A stretch of DNA of 16,094 nt from Sphingomonas sp. (GTDB lineage Bacteria > Pseudomonadota > Alphaproteobacteria > Sphingomonadales > Sphingomonadaceae), in assembly GCA_019247755.1 (NCBI GenBank), contig JAFBAM010000107.1, forward strand, positions 1-16,094. The letters are read 5' to 3'. Each line of letters begins with the position of its first letter. Position 1 is the first letter of the stretch. The notes beneath the pieces are model-generated. The model did not search any database. It was given only the letters and a program-made list of their open reading frames with translations, and had not been told where the DNA came from. Of the stretch, positions 7,616-14,703 are shown one piece after another. The translations under genes and the position numbers were made by a program.

Positions 7616-8167
7616 TTAAGCGCCGCTCTTTTCGTCGACGTCGCGGAGGATCCAGCCACGCTGCGGAATCGTCTCGATAAACTCGGCGCCGCCGCTCGCA
7701 TTGCGGAGCTTCTTGCGGAGCTTCGAGATGAACACATCGATGATCTTCGGCTGCGGCTGGTCATCGGCGCGACGATATAGATGCTTCAGCAGCATCGCTC
7801 GAGTGACGACATTGTTACGCGCGAAAGCGAGCAGCTCCAGCACCCGATATTCCATCTCGGTAATGCCGATCGGATGGCCGTCGATGCGGATCAGGCGCTG
7901 GACCTGGTCGACCGAGAGGCGGCCGCCGCAGAGACTGTCGGGCATTTCGCTGCCGGTCGCCTTGAGGCTCGCGAGCAACTTGGACGCCGCTTCCTCACTG
8001 TCCTCCGGTGACACGCTGCGCGGGCTGCCGATGATCGCCTGCTGGATGTCGGCGAGGAGCTTGTGCGCCTCCTCGACCAGCTTGGTGCCTTCTTCGAAGC
8101 GGCGGCGCGACCGGTCGAGCATCGATTCGATCTCGACGAGGCGTCCTGGGAGGGTTGCTTCTGCCAT
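7616..8167 (-). CDS. Winged-helix DNA-binding protein, CtrA-like output domain without a receiver
   Basis: The protein has 183 residues. Its C-terminal part (about 84-176) is a Trans_reg_C/OmpR-type winged helix. Segments TEMEYRVLELLAF (103-115), MLLKHLY (125-131), KIIDVFISKLRKKL (141-154) and FIETIPQRGWILRD (163-176) closely follow, from memory, the DNA-binding domain of the cell-cycle regulator CtrA. It lacks a receiver domain, so there is no phosphoacceptor aspartate. Instead the N-terminus (about 8-45) is a charged heptad-rich helix (MLDRSRRRFEEGTKLVEEAHKLL) likely to form a coiled coil, joined by a Ser/Glu-rich linker. It lies 25 nt after the BamF-like lipoprotein gene, so it is probably part of the lspA transcription unit. 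Its targets and signal are unknown. Confidence 0.88.
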   Translation of the reverse strand: MAEATLPGRLVEIESMLDRSRRRFEEGTKLVEEAHKLLADIQQAIIGSPRSVSPEDSEEAASKLLASLKATGSEMPDSLCGGRLSVDQVQRLIRIDGHPIGITEMEYRVLELLAFARNNVVTRAMLLKHLYRRADDQPQPKIIDVFISKLRKKLRNASGGAEFIETIPQRGWILRDVDEKSGA

Positions 8168-8192
8168 TCTTATGCGTCGCTCTCTACTCGCC

Positions 8193-8603
8193 TTACTGGC
8201 CGGTCTGGGCCGAGGCGATGTTGGTGCTCGTGTTAGCCGAAGTCAGGATCTGTAGCGTCGTCGGGCCCTTGTCGACGATGCGGGTGTCGGGATCCCAAAC
8301 CTGGCTGCGGATACCGAGCTGGGCGCTGTCGCGGCCGGCGACGTCGAGCAGGCTGATCTCGCCAGGGCTGCGCACCGCAGGGCCGCCGAACAGGACGTCG
8401 ATCGCCTGCTGCTGGGCTTCCTGCGGGCTCATGCCCGCGGTTCCCGCAACCGGGGGCGCGAGACTGAAGTCCGGCGGAATGATCAGCGGGGCGTTGCGCG
8501 CGACCGCGAACTCGTCGGGCGCATTGGGATGGCCCTTAAGGATGGAGCAGCCACCCGTGGTCACAGCCGCGGCCATCACGATGACGGTCAGAAGTTTACG
8601 CAT
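8193..8603 (-). CDS. DUF3035 lipoprotein, BamF-like
   Basis: This 136-residue protein has a lipoprotein signal peptide (MRKLLTVIVMAAAVTTGGC) with lipobox TGGC and acceptor Cys19. The mature part begins with SILKGHPNAPDEFAVARNAPL and continues IIPPDFSLAPP, the hallmark region of DUF3035 lipoproteins. In Caulobacter a protein of this type, BamF, is a subunit of the outer-membrane beta-barrel assembly machine. I apply that role by family only. After the hallmark region the chain is low in predicted structure. The start codon overlaps the end of lspA by 8 nt, so the lipoprotein is translationally coupled to the signal peptidase that should process it. Confidence 0.88.
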   Translation of the reverse strand: MRKLLTVIVMAAAVTTGGCSILKGHPNAPDEFAVARNAPLIIPPDFSLAPPVAGTAGMSPQEAQQQAIDVLFGGPAVRSPGEISLLDVAGRDSAQLGIRSQVWDPDTRIVDKGPTTLQILTSANTSTNIASAQTGQ

Positions 8604-9114
8604 GTTCGTGTCTCTCCTCGGGGTCGCCGCCCGTTTCCTGATCCTTACGGCTCAGGAACGCGCGCAGCAACAGGATCACGACGGCAATGCTAATCGCGGC
8701 ATCGCCGACGTTAAATATCAAAAACGGACGCCATTCGCCAAAATGCAGATCAGCAAAGTCGACCACATAGCCGTGGCGGGTGCGGTCCAGGATGTTGCCG
8801 AGCGCGCCGCCCAGCACCATGCCGAGCGCAATCTGGTCGATCCGGCTCTTCTCCCGCCCCAGCCACCAGGCCACGCCGATGGCGATCGCACCGGTGAGGC
8901 CGACCAGCATCCAGCGGCCGATCTCGGTCGTGGCGTTCAGGAGGCCCAGCGAGATGCCGTTATTCTCGGTGTAGGTGAACTGGAAGAAGGGCAGCAGGTA
9001 GAGCTGGTCGCCGATATGATTGACGCCGAACGGGCCGGTCACCGCCCATTTGGCGAGCTGGTCGAGCGCGAATACGAAAACCGCGACGGTGAAGCCCAGC
9101 GAACGGTCCTTCAT
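8596..9114 (-). CDS. lspA: Lipoprotein signal peptidase (signal peptidase II)
   Basis: LspA is an inner-membrane aspartyl protease that cleaves prolipoproteins before the lipid-modified cysteine. The 172-residue protein has four hydrophobic segments and the conserved boxes: DQLAK (18-22), the loop NNGISLGLL (51-59), LGGALGNILDR...GYVVDF (101-120) and IFNVGDAAI (133-141). Asp119 and Asp138 are the expected catalytic pair. The last box reads FNVGD where FNVAD is usual, a mild variation. The ATG overlaps the TGA of the 54-codon ORF upstream (ATGA), and the 3' end overlaps the BamF-like gene by 8 nt. Following ribF and ileS is its classic neighbourhood. Confidence 0.97.
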   Translation of the reverse strand: MKDRSLGFTVAVFVFALDQLAKWAVTGPFGVNHIGDQLYLLPFFQFTYTENNGISLGLLNATTEIGRWMLVGLTGAIAIGVAWWLGREKSRIDQIALGMVLGGALGNILDRTRHGYVVDFADLHFGEWRPFLIFNVGDAAISIAVVILLLRAFLSRKDQETGGDPEERHEHA

Positions 9115-9275
9115 CGGCCTGTTCCGGTACTTAAAGCCACTAATGTCACGTGGTCGGCCGCAAAAATCGTGGCTTTAGCGCGGCAACCCGTGCCGGCTTG
9201 TGCGCTCGAGATTCCAGCGGTCATGACGACATCATGCATATCGGCGCGGCTGTAGGACAGCGTTTGATCAGCCAT
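9111..9275 (-). CDS. Small ORF (54 aa) between ileS and lspA, unknown function
   Basis: This short frame fits exactly between its neighbours. Its ATG (9273-9275) lies inside the end of ileS with an 8-nt overlap, and its TGA shares the ATGA with the lspA start. A strong ribosome binding site, GGAGGT, lies 5 nt before the ATG within the last ileS codons. The predicted protein starts MADQTLSYSRADMHDVVMTA and ends VTLVALSTGTGR. It has one cysteine (Cys31) and no membrane segment or known motif. The geometry (both overlaps plus the ribosome binding site) argues that it is translated. An alternative is that it is a coupling leader whose translation delivers ribosomes to lspA. An inverted repeat lies inside it. 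Confidence 0.6.
   Translation of the reverse strand: MADQTLSYSRADMHDVVMTAGISSAQAGTGCRAKATIFAADHVTLVALSTGTGR
9132..9177 (-). repeat. Inverted repeat upstream of lspA
   Basis: Nine-base arms, TAAAGCCAC at 9132-9140 and GTGGCTTTA at 9169-9177, are perfectly complementary and separated by 28 nt, which contain a CACGTG palindrome (9147-9152). The element ends about 17 nt before the lspA start and lies within the 54-codon ORF. In the mRNA it would form a stem-loop just ahead of the lspA ribosome binding region. It could be a control structure or chance. No T-run follows, so it is not a terminator. Confidence 0.45.
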
Positions 9276-12165
9276 GGACGACCTCCGCGCAGCGAGCATC
9301 GAGCTCGGTCGCGGCATCGACGTCAGGGCGGAGCCGCCAGCAGCGCGCGCATTTACGGTTGTCCGTCTTCACGACCTTCCATTCGCCATTGTGAACTGTC
9401 GAGGTGATGAACAGCTCTTCGAGAAGAGCCGGGTCCTCGTCACTCGGCACCCAGACTTCGGCTTCGAGGCTGGAGCCGACGATTTTGTCGCGGCGCAGCG
9501 GCTCGATCCGCTCGGTCACCTCGGCGCGGAGGGTGCGAAGCTTGTTCCAGCGCGCTTCGTCGGCATCGACCGGCGGCACCACCGGCCATTCGAGCAAATG
9601 CACCGAACCGCCGTCAGGATAGCCTGTGCCCCACACTTCCTCGGTCGTGAACACCAGCACCGGCGCGAGCCAGCGCACGAGCGCGTGGAAGAGCGTGTCG
9701 AGGACAGTCCGGTAGGCCCGCCGCTTCAACGACGAGGGCGCGTCGCAATAGAGGCTGTCCTTGCGGATATCGAAATAGAATGCCGACAAGTCCTCGTTGC
9801 AGAAGTCGGTCAGCGAGCGGACGTAGGTGTTGAAGTCGAAGTCATCGACCGCGTTGCGCAGCTTCTGGTCGAGCACCGCGGCCAGGTGCAGCATGTAGCG
9901 ATCGAGCTCCGGATACTGGCCGACGTCGTCGAGCCGCTCATCCTCAGCGAAGCCGTCCAGCGCACCGAGCAGGTAGCGGAAGGTGTTGCGGAGCTTGCGA
10001 TACTGGTCGGCGACGCCGGCGAGGATCTCGTCGCCGATGCGATGGTCCTCGGTGAAGTCGACGCTCAGCGCCCACAGCCGGATGATGTCCGCGCCGTAGG
10101 TCTCCATGACCTTGAGCGGATCGACGGTGTTGCCGAGGCTCTTGGACATTTTCATGCCCTTGGAGTCCATCGTGAAGCCGTGGGTCAACACCGCATTGTA
10201 GGGCGCGCGGCCGCGCGTACCGCAGCTTTCGAGCAGCGACGACTGGAACCAGCCGCGGTGCTGGTCGGAGCCTTCGAGGTAGAGGTCGGCGGGCCAGCGC
10301 TCTTCAGGCCAATGGCCGCTTTCCAGCGTGAAGACGTGGGTGCACCCGCTGTCGAACCAGACGTCGAGAATGTCGGTGACCATCTCGTAGTCGTCGGGGT
10401 TGCGGTTCCCGAGGAAGGTCGCGGCCTTGTCCTCGGTCCAGGCATCGACGCCTTCTTCCCTGAAGGCGGTGACGATGCGGGCGTTGACCTCGCAGTCGAT
10501 GAGCAACTCGCCGGTCTTCCTCTCGACGAAAACCGCGATCGGCACGCCCCAGGCGCGCTGGCGGCTGAGCACCCAGTCGGGACGGCCCTCGACCATCGTG
10601 GCGAGGCGGTTGCGGCCCTTCTCGGGCACGAAGCGGGTGTTGGCGATCGCGTTCATCGCTAGCTCGCGAAGCGTCGGCTTGTGGTCGTCGAGCGTGTCGT
10701 TGGGCTCGCCGCCCTCATTCTCCCAGCGCTGCTCGGCGCGGGTGGTCGGCAGCAAGTGCGGCAGCGGCTTGTCCATCGCCACGAACCATTGAGGCGTGCA
10801 GCGGTAGATGACCTTGGCCTTGGAGCGCCACGAATGCGGGTAGCTGTGGGTGAAGTCGGCGCTCGCGGCGAGGAGGGCGCCGGCCTCGCGCAGGTCCGAG
10901 CAGATCGGACCGTCGGGCGCGTTGAACTTGGCGTTGATAACGCTGCCTTGGCCGCCGAGCCACGGCCAGTCGGCGCGATAGAAACCGCCGGCATCGACCG
11001 CGAACACCGGGTCGATGCCGTTGGCGCGGCACAGCTCGAAATCGTCCTCGCCATGGTCGGGCGCCATGTGGACGAGGCCGGTGCCCTGGTCGGTGGTGAC
11101 GAAGTCGCCGGGCAGGAACGGGCGCGGCTTCGCGAAGAAGCCGCCGAGCTTGTGCATCGGGTGACGGGCGACAGTACCAACCAAATGTCGTCCGAAGACC
11201 CGGTCGACCATCGTTCCGTCATTAAGGAAGATCGGCTCGGCAATCACCGACTTGCCGTCGATCGGATCACCATGGAGTTCGGGAAAGCCGATCCGTTTGA
11301 GGAACGGTTCGACCAAGTCTTCAGCAACCAAGAACATAGGCTGCCAGTCACCCCAAACTACGTTCAGCTTCACGTAGCTAATGTCGGGGTTCACGGCCAA
11401 ACCCTGGTTGACCGGGATGGTCCACGGCGTCGTAGTCCACACCACCGCGTGCGTGCCAATTAAATTCTTGATCGGGCTCTCGACGATCTCGAACGCGACA
11501 TCTATCTGGGTCGAGACGATGTCCTCATATTCGATCTCGGCTTCGGCCAGCGCGGTCTTCTCGACCGGTGACCACATCACCGGCTTCGCGCCGCGGTAGA
11601 GCTGGCCGGTTTCGGCGAACTTGAACAGTTCGGAGACGATGGTCGCCTCGGCGCCCTTGGCCATGGTGAGGTAGGGCTTGTCCCAGTCGGCGCTGATGCC
11701 GAGCCGCTTCAGCTGTCCGCGCTGGGTGTCGACCCAATGCTGGGCATAAGCGCGGCACTCGGCGCGGAATTCCTTGGCCGGGACCTCGTCCTTGCTGAGC
11801 TTCTTCTTGCGATATTCCTGCTCGACGGCCCATTCGATCGGCAGGCCGTGGCAGTCCCAGCCGGGCACGTAGGGCGCGTCCTTGCCGAGCAGGGTCTGGG
11901 TGCGGACGACCATGTCCTTCAGCGTGTGGTTCAGCGCATGGCCGATGTGCATGTTGCCGTTGGCGTAGGGCGGGCCGTCGTGGAAGATGAACTTCTCGCG
12001 CCCCTCGCGGCTCTGGCGGATCTGCTGATAGAGGCCTTGCGCCTCCCAGCGCGCGGCGATGCCCGGCTCCTTCTGCGGCAGCCCGGCCTTCATGGGGAAG
12101 TCGGTGCGCGGCAGGAAGACCGTCGAGCGGTAGTCGGGTTTCGTCGGAGTGTCGGCTTCTGACAT
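9268..12165 (-). CDS. ileS: Isoleucyl-tRNA synthetase (class I)
   Basis: IleS charges tRNA-Ile in the cytosol and edits misactivated valine. The 965-residue length is normal for the bacterial zinc-containing type. The HIGH signature is at 73-76 in PPYANGNMHIGHALNH, and KMSKS is at 672-676 in GMKMSKSLGN. The CP1 editing domain contains WTTTPWTIP (243-251) and HMAPDHGEDDF (366-376), where Asp374 fits the editing aspartate. The anticodon-binding domain follows, and the chain ends in a zinc-finger-like segment CARC (939-942)...LDARC (955-959), in which the usual third cysteine is Asp956. It lies 44 nt after ribF and overlaps the 54-codon ORF by 8 nt. No T-box leader is seen, as expected for this group. 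Confidence 0.98.
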   Translation of the reverse strand: MSEADTPTKPDYRSTVFLPRTDFPMKAGLPQKEPGIAARWEAQGLYQQIRQSREGREKFIFHDGPPYANGNMHIGHALNHTLKDMVVRTQTLLGKDAPYVPGWDCHGLPIEWAVEQEYRKKKLSKDEVPAKEFRAECRAYAQHWVDTQRGQLKRLGISADWDKPYLTMAKGAEATIVSELFKFAETGQLYRGAKPVMWSPVEKTALAEAEIEYEDIVSTQIDVAFEIVESPIKNLIGTHAVVWTTTPWTIPVNQGLAVNPDISYVKLNVVWGDWQPMFLVAEDLVEPFLKRIGFPELHGDPIDGKSVIAEPIFLNDGTMVDRVFGRHLVGTVARHPMHKLGGFFAKPRPFLPGDFVTTDQGTGLVHMAPDHGEDDFELCRANGIDPVFAVDAGGFYRADWPWLGGQGSVINAKFNAPDGPICSDLREAGALLAASADFTHSYPHSWRSKAKVIYRCTPQWFVAMDKPLPHLLPTTRAEQRWENEGGEPNDTLDDHKPTLRELAMNAIANTRFVPEKGRNRLATMVEGRPDWVLSRQRAWGVPIAVFVERKTGELLIDCEVNARIVTAFREEGVDAWTEDKAATFLGNRNPDDYEMVTDILDVWFDSGCTHVFTLESGHWPEERWPADLYLEGSDQHRGWFQSSLLESCGTRGRAPYNAVLTHGFTMDSKGMKMSKSLGNTVDPLKVMETYGADIIRLWALSVDFTEDHRIGDEILAGVADQYRKLRNTFRYLLGALDGFAEDERLDDVGQYPELDRYMLHLAAVLDQKLRNAVDDFDFNTYVRSLTDFCNEDLSAFYFDIRKDSLYCDAPSSLKRRAYRTVLDTLFHALVRWLAPVLVFTTEEVWGTGYPDGGSVHLLEWPVVPPVDADEARWNKLRTLRAEVTERIEPLRRDKIVGSSLEAEVWVPSDEDPALLEELFITSTVHNGEWKVVKTDNRKCARCWRLRPDVDAATELDARCAEVVHG

Positions 12166-12209
12166 GGATGCGGGCGCCTTAGCGGGCGCAAAGCGGGAAT
12201 TGCAAACGG

Positions 12210-13139
12210 CTAGTTGAGCGCGAGCAGATGACGCGCCTGCGCTTCGTCGTCCTTCATATGGGCGACGAGGGCGTCGAGGTCGTCGAACTTCTTCTCGTCG
12301 CGGATGAAGGCGTGCAGGCCGACCTCGATCTTGCGGCCGTAAAGGTCACCGTCGAAGTCGAGCAAATGCGTCTCGAGCAGCTCCTGCGGGGGTGAGAAAG
12401 TCGGGCGGACGCCGAGGCTGGCGACGCCGGGATGCTCGCTTCCGTCGTCTAGGGTCACGCGGACGGCGTAGATACCGTAGCGCGGGCGGAGGTAGTCGCC
12501 GAGCACCATGTTCGCGGTCGGATAGCCAAGCTCGCGGCCGCGCCGGTCGCCCTGCTGGACGAAGCCTTCGATGGTGAAGTCGCGGCTGAGGAGCTGGGTC
12601 GCGGTCGCGGTATCGCCGGCCTGGAGCGCCTCGCGGATGCGGCCGGACGAAATCTTGAGGTCGCCGAGCATCACCGGCGCCACCGCCTCGGCGACGATGC
12701 CATGATCTGCGCCGAGGGTCCGGAGCAGATCGACATTGCCGCCGCGCATCTTGCCGAAGGTGAAGTCGGTGCCGGTCACCACGCCGGCGGCGCCGATCTG
12801 GCGGCCGAGCAGCCCCGTCACGAAATCCTCGGCGGCGGTCGAGCGGAGCGTGTCGTTGAACTCGAACACCAGCATCGCGTCCGCGCCGGCATGGGCGAAC
12901 AGAGCCTCGCGCTGGTCGAGCGTCGTCAGGCGGAAGGGGGGCAAATCGGGCTTGAAGAAGCGGACCGGGTGCGGGTCGAAGGTTGCGACGATGACTGGCC
13001 GTCGCTCGTGGAAGCCGCGCTGGATCGCGCGCCCGACAACCGCCTGGTGGCCGAGATGGAATCCGTCGAAATTGCCGAGGGCGACGATGCTCCCCTTAAG
13101 GCTATCGGGGATGCCGCCGGCGAGGGTCAGGCGCTGCAT
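12210..13139 (-). CDS. ribF: Bifunctional riboflavin kinase / FMN adenylyltransferase
   Basis: RibF converts riboflavin to FMN and then FAD in the cytosol. The 309-residue protein has an N-terminal nucleotidyltransferase domain with GNFDGFHLGH (22-31), TFDPHP (53-58), GTDFTFGKMRGGNVDLL (123-139) and the SSGRIR loop (164-169). A C-terminal flavokinase domain follows, with GRELGYPTANM (201-211), SLGVRPTF (241-248) and ETHLLDFDGDLYG (256-268), where Glu256 fits the catalytic base. It lies 38 nt after the DUF2127 gene and 44 nt before ileS on the same strand. ribF-ileS-lspA is a common bacterial order. No FMN riboswitch is evident upstream. Confidence 0.97.
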   Translation of the reverse strand: MQRLTLAGGIPDSLKGSIVALGNFDGFHLGHQAVVGRAIQRGFHERRPVIVATFDPHPVRFFKPDLPPFRLTTLDQREALFAHAGADAMLVFEFNDTLRSTAAEDFVTGLLGRQIGAAGVVTGTDFTFGKMRGGNVDLLRTLGADHGIVAEAVAPVMLGDLKISSGRIREALQAGDTATATQLLSRDFTIEGFVQQGDRRGRELGYPTANMVLGDYLRPRYGIYAVRVTLDDGSEHPGVASLGVRPTFSPPQELLETHLLDFDGDLYGRKIEVGLHAFIRDEKKFDDLDALVAHMKDDEAQARHLLALN

Positions 13140-13177
13140 TGCCTTAGGCTGTATCGGCGCTTGCCCAAGCCTGCAAA

Positions 13178-13621
13178 TCAGGCGGTGAGGTGGCGCTTGA
13201 ACATGCGGTACTCGTTCCAGGCGAGGGCCATGACGATGAGGTCGATGATCGTGATGACGATGAGGCCGATGTCCTGCGTGTAGCTGAAGCGGTAGAGCTG
13301 GTAGGCGATGAACAGGGTGAGGACCACGAAGGTCGCGTGATAGGCCCAGAGCTTGCGGAGGAGCAGGCCGCCGACGATCAGGCCGTTCACGATGCCGTGG
13401 CTGACGAGGTAGAAAGCGTAGAAGGAATGCTCGCGGCTGGAGAAGGTGCGGGCGAAGCGTTCGACCCAGTCATTGCTGTGGCTGTTCTCCCAGAGCCAGG
13501 CGGCGATGGCGTCCGTGCTGAAGAGGTACAGCGTGACGCCGCCGATGAGCTCGATAGCGGCGTGGAGCCCCTTCACAATGACGCTGACGATGAATAGCTG
13601 GTGCAGGCGATGCTGAAGCAT
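13178..13621 (-). CDS. DUF2127 family integral membrane protein
   Basis: This 147-residue protein has four predicted membrane segments at about 8-34, 66-88, 91-111 and 117-136. The N-terminal HQLFIVSVIVKGLHAAIELIGGV and the middle FYAFYLVSHGIVNG match the pattern I associate with DUF2127 (one conserved helix with KG and E, and a later SHG motif). No biochemical role is established that I can name. ATG 13621 was chosen because the family homology begins there. An upstream in-frame extension to 13708 adds a basic stretch (MRRRKPVDRDRLQIG) that does not look like family sequence and lies within the divergent promoter region of rpsM. It is followed by ribF after 38 nt and may be the first gene of the minus-strand cluster. 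Confidence 0.85.
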   Translation of the reverse strand: MLQHRLHQLFIVSVIVKGLHAAIELIGGVTLYLFSTDAIAAWLWENSHSNDWVERFARTFSSREHSFYAFYLVSHGIVNGLIVGGLLLRKLWAYHATFVVLTLFIAYQLYRFSYTQDIGLIVITIIDLIVMALAWNEYRMFKRHLTA

Positions 13622-13643
13622 GGCTGGGCAAACGCTAGCATGC

Positions 13644-13672
13644 TTGACTCGGCTCCGTCGCGTTCCTATCTG
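13644..13672 (+). promoter_or_regulatory. Candidate housekeeping promoter for rpsM-rpsK-rpoA
   Basis: TTGACT (13644-13649) is followed after exactly 17 nt by TATCTG (13667-13672). The -35 matches the consensus in five of six positions; the -10 is weaker, which is common in alphaproteobacteria. It would give a leader of roughly 125 nt before the rpsM start. It is the best match I see in the 182-nt divergent gap, but it was judged by eye only. Confidence 0.45.
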
Positions 13673-13696
13673 CAACCTATCCCGATCCACCGGCTT

Positions 13697-13728
13697 CCGG
13701 CGGCGCACTCGTGCGCGCGTCGGTTTTT
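13697..13728 (+). terminator. Terminator-like hairpin with T-run in the rpsM leader
   Basis: CCGGCG (13697-13702) pairs with CGCGTCGG-side bases 13718-13723, including one G-U pair. After a one-base bulge, GCGCAC (13703-13708) pairs with GTGCGC (13711-13716). The stem is followed at once by TTTTT (13724-13728). On the plus strand this has the form of an intrinsic terminator. No plus-strand gene precedes it back to position 7227, so it most simply lies in the leader of the ribosomal operon as an attenuator, or stops antisense transcripts. The hexanucleotide core loop is tight (TC, or CTCG if one pair opens). Confidence 0.5.
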
Positions 13729-13803
13729 CGTTTAGGATTTCGGGACTTTCTAGCGACGAGATGGGGCGGCTGGCGCCCTGTGGAGCTTGAAGAAGGGTAA
13801 CGA

Positions 13804-14172
13804 ATGGCTCGTATTGCCGGGGTCAACATCCCCACCAACAAGCGTGTCGAAATCGCGCTGACCTACATTCACGGAATCGGCCGCACCAAGGCCAAGAAGA
13901 TCACCGAGCAGCTCGGCATCGCGCCGGAAAAGCGGGTCCAGGACCTGACCGACCAGGAGGTGCTGCACATTCGCGAGGCGATCGACAAGGATCACACGGT
14001 CGAGGGCGACCTTCGCCGTGAGACCGCAATGAACATCAAGCGGCTGATGGACCTCGCCTGCTACCGCGGGCTTCGCCATCGCAAGGGCCTGCCGGTCCGC
14101 GGGCAGCGCACGCACACCAACGCGCGCACCCGCAAGGGCAAGGCCAAGCCGATCGCGGGCAAGAAGAAGTAA
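13804..14172 (+). CDS. rpsM: 30S ribosomal protein S13
   Basis: S13 sits in the head of the small subunit, contacts 16S rRNA helices, the P-site tRNA and 23S rRNA (bridge B1), and helps initiation and translocation. The 122-residue protein is of full length. MARIAGVNIPTNKRVEIALTYIHGIG at the N-terminus, the central helical region (VEGDLRRETAMNIKRLMDL) and the basic C-terminal tail with RGQRTHTNARTRKG and GKKK are characteristic. AAGGG (13793-13797) stands 6 nt before the ATG. It heads the rpsM-rpsK-rpoA group. secY and adk, which often precede it, are not adjacent; a divergent DUF2127-ribF cluster lies upstream instead. A hairpin encloses its stop codon. Confidence 0.99.
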   Translation: MARIAGVNIPTNKRVEIALTYIHGIGRTKAKKITEQLGIAPEKRVQDLTDQEVLHIREAIDKDHTVEGDLRRETAMNIKRLMDLACYRGLRHRKGLPVRGQRTHTNARTRKGKAKPIAGKKK

Positions 14173-14182
14173 GCGCTTCTTC
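14163..14182 (+). other. Hairpin enclosing the rpsM stop codon
   Basis: GAAGAAG (14163-14169) and CTTCTTC (14176-14182) form a perfect 7-bp stem with a 6-nt loop that contains the TAA stop (14170-14172). No T-run follows. The 54-nt gap between rpsM and rpsK holds nothing else notable except a 10-bp palindrome (14219-14228) that overlaps the rpsK start codon. Confidence 0.45.
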
Positions 14183-14226
14183 CGCTCCGACCGTCCTTCA
14201 GCAGCTTAGATTGTAGGAATTCTAGA

Positions 14227-14607
<381 letters not shown>

Positions 14608-14616
<9 letters not shown>

Positions 14617-14686
14617 CCGTCAGACGCGCCGCTGCCGCGGCAAGCCCGCGGCGAACCTAATTCGTATCGGCGAGGGACGCCTCGCC
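14608..14686 (+). other. Three successive hairpins between rpsK and rpoA
   Basis: Three perfect 7-bp stems lie in a row. CGCGTCT (14608-14614)/AGACGCG (14622-14628) spans the rpsK stop codon. GCCGCGG (14634-14640)/CCGCGGC (14646-14652) has a 5-nt loop. GGCGAGG (14669-14675)/CCTCGCC (14680-14686) has a 4-nt loop. None is followed by a T-run, so they are not obvious terminators. The last ends 7 nt before the rpoA ribosome binding site (AGGAAG, 14694-14699). They may set relative expression of S11 and the polymerase alpha subunit or mark a processing site. Confidence 0.55.
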
Positions 14687-14703
14687 AAAGGGCAGGAAGA
14701 CAA

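Noticed and set aside
8155..9255. A 366-codon open frame on the plus strand
   Set aside because: It lies antisense to lspA and the lipoprotein gene, both of which show clear family motifs. Its translation is low-complexity and Pro/Arg-rich, as expected of a high-GC shadow frame.
9274..10662. A 462-codon open frame on the plus strand opposite ileS, and a 260-codon one at 10681-11463
   Set aside because: Both are antisense to strongly conserved IleS domains. Their products are composition-biased (Val/Ala/Glu/Arg) with no motif.
12166..12209. T-box or other riboswitch before ileS
   Set aside because: The gap is only 44 nt, with no T-box motif, and the gene is co-directional with ribF.
13140..13177. 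FMN riboswitch before ribF
   Set aside because: The 38-nt gap is too short for the element and shows none of its conserved segments.
13622..13708. N-terminal extension of the DUF2127 gene to an upstream start
   Set aside because: The added 29 residues are Arg-rich and unlike the family, and they overlap the candidate rpsM promoter and leader hairpin. The shorter start fits the family length.
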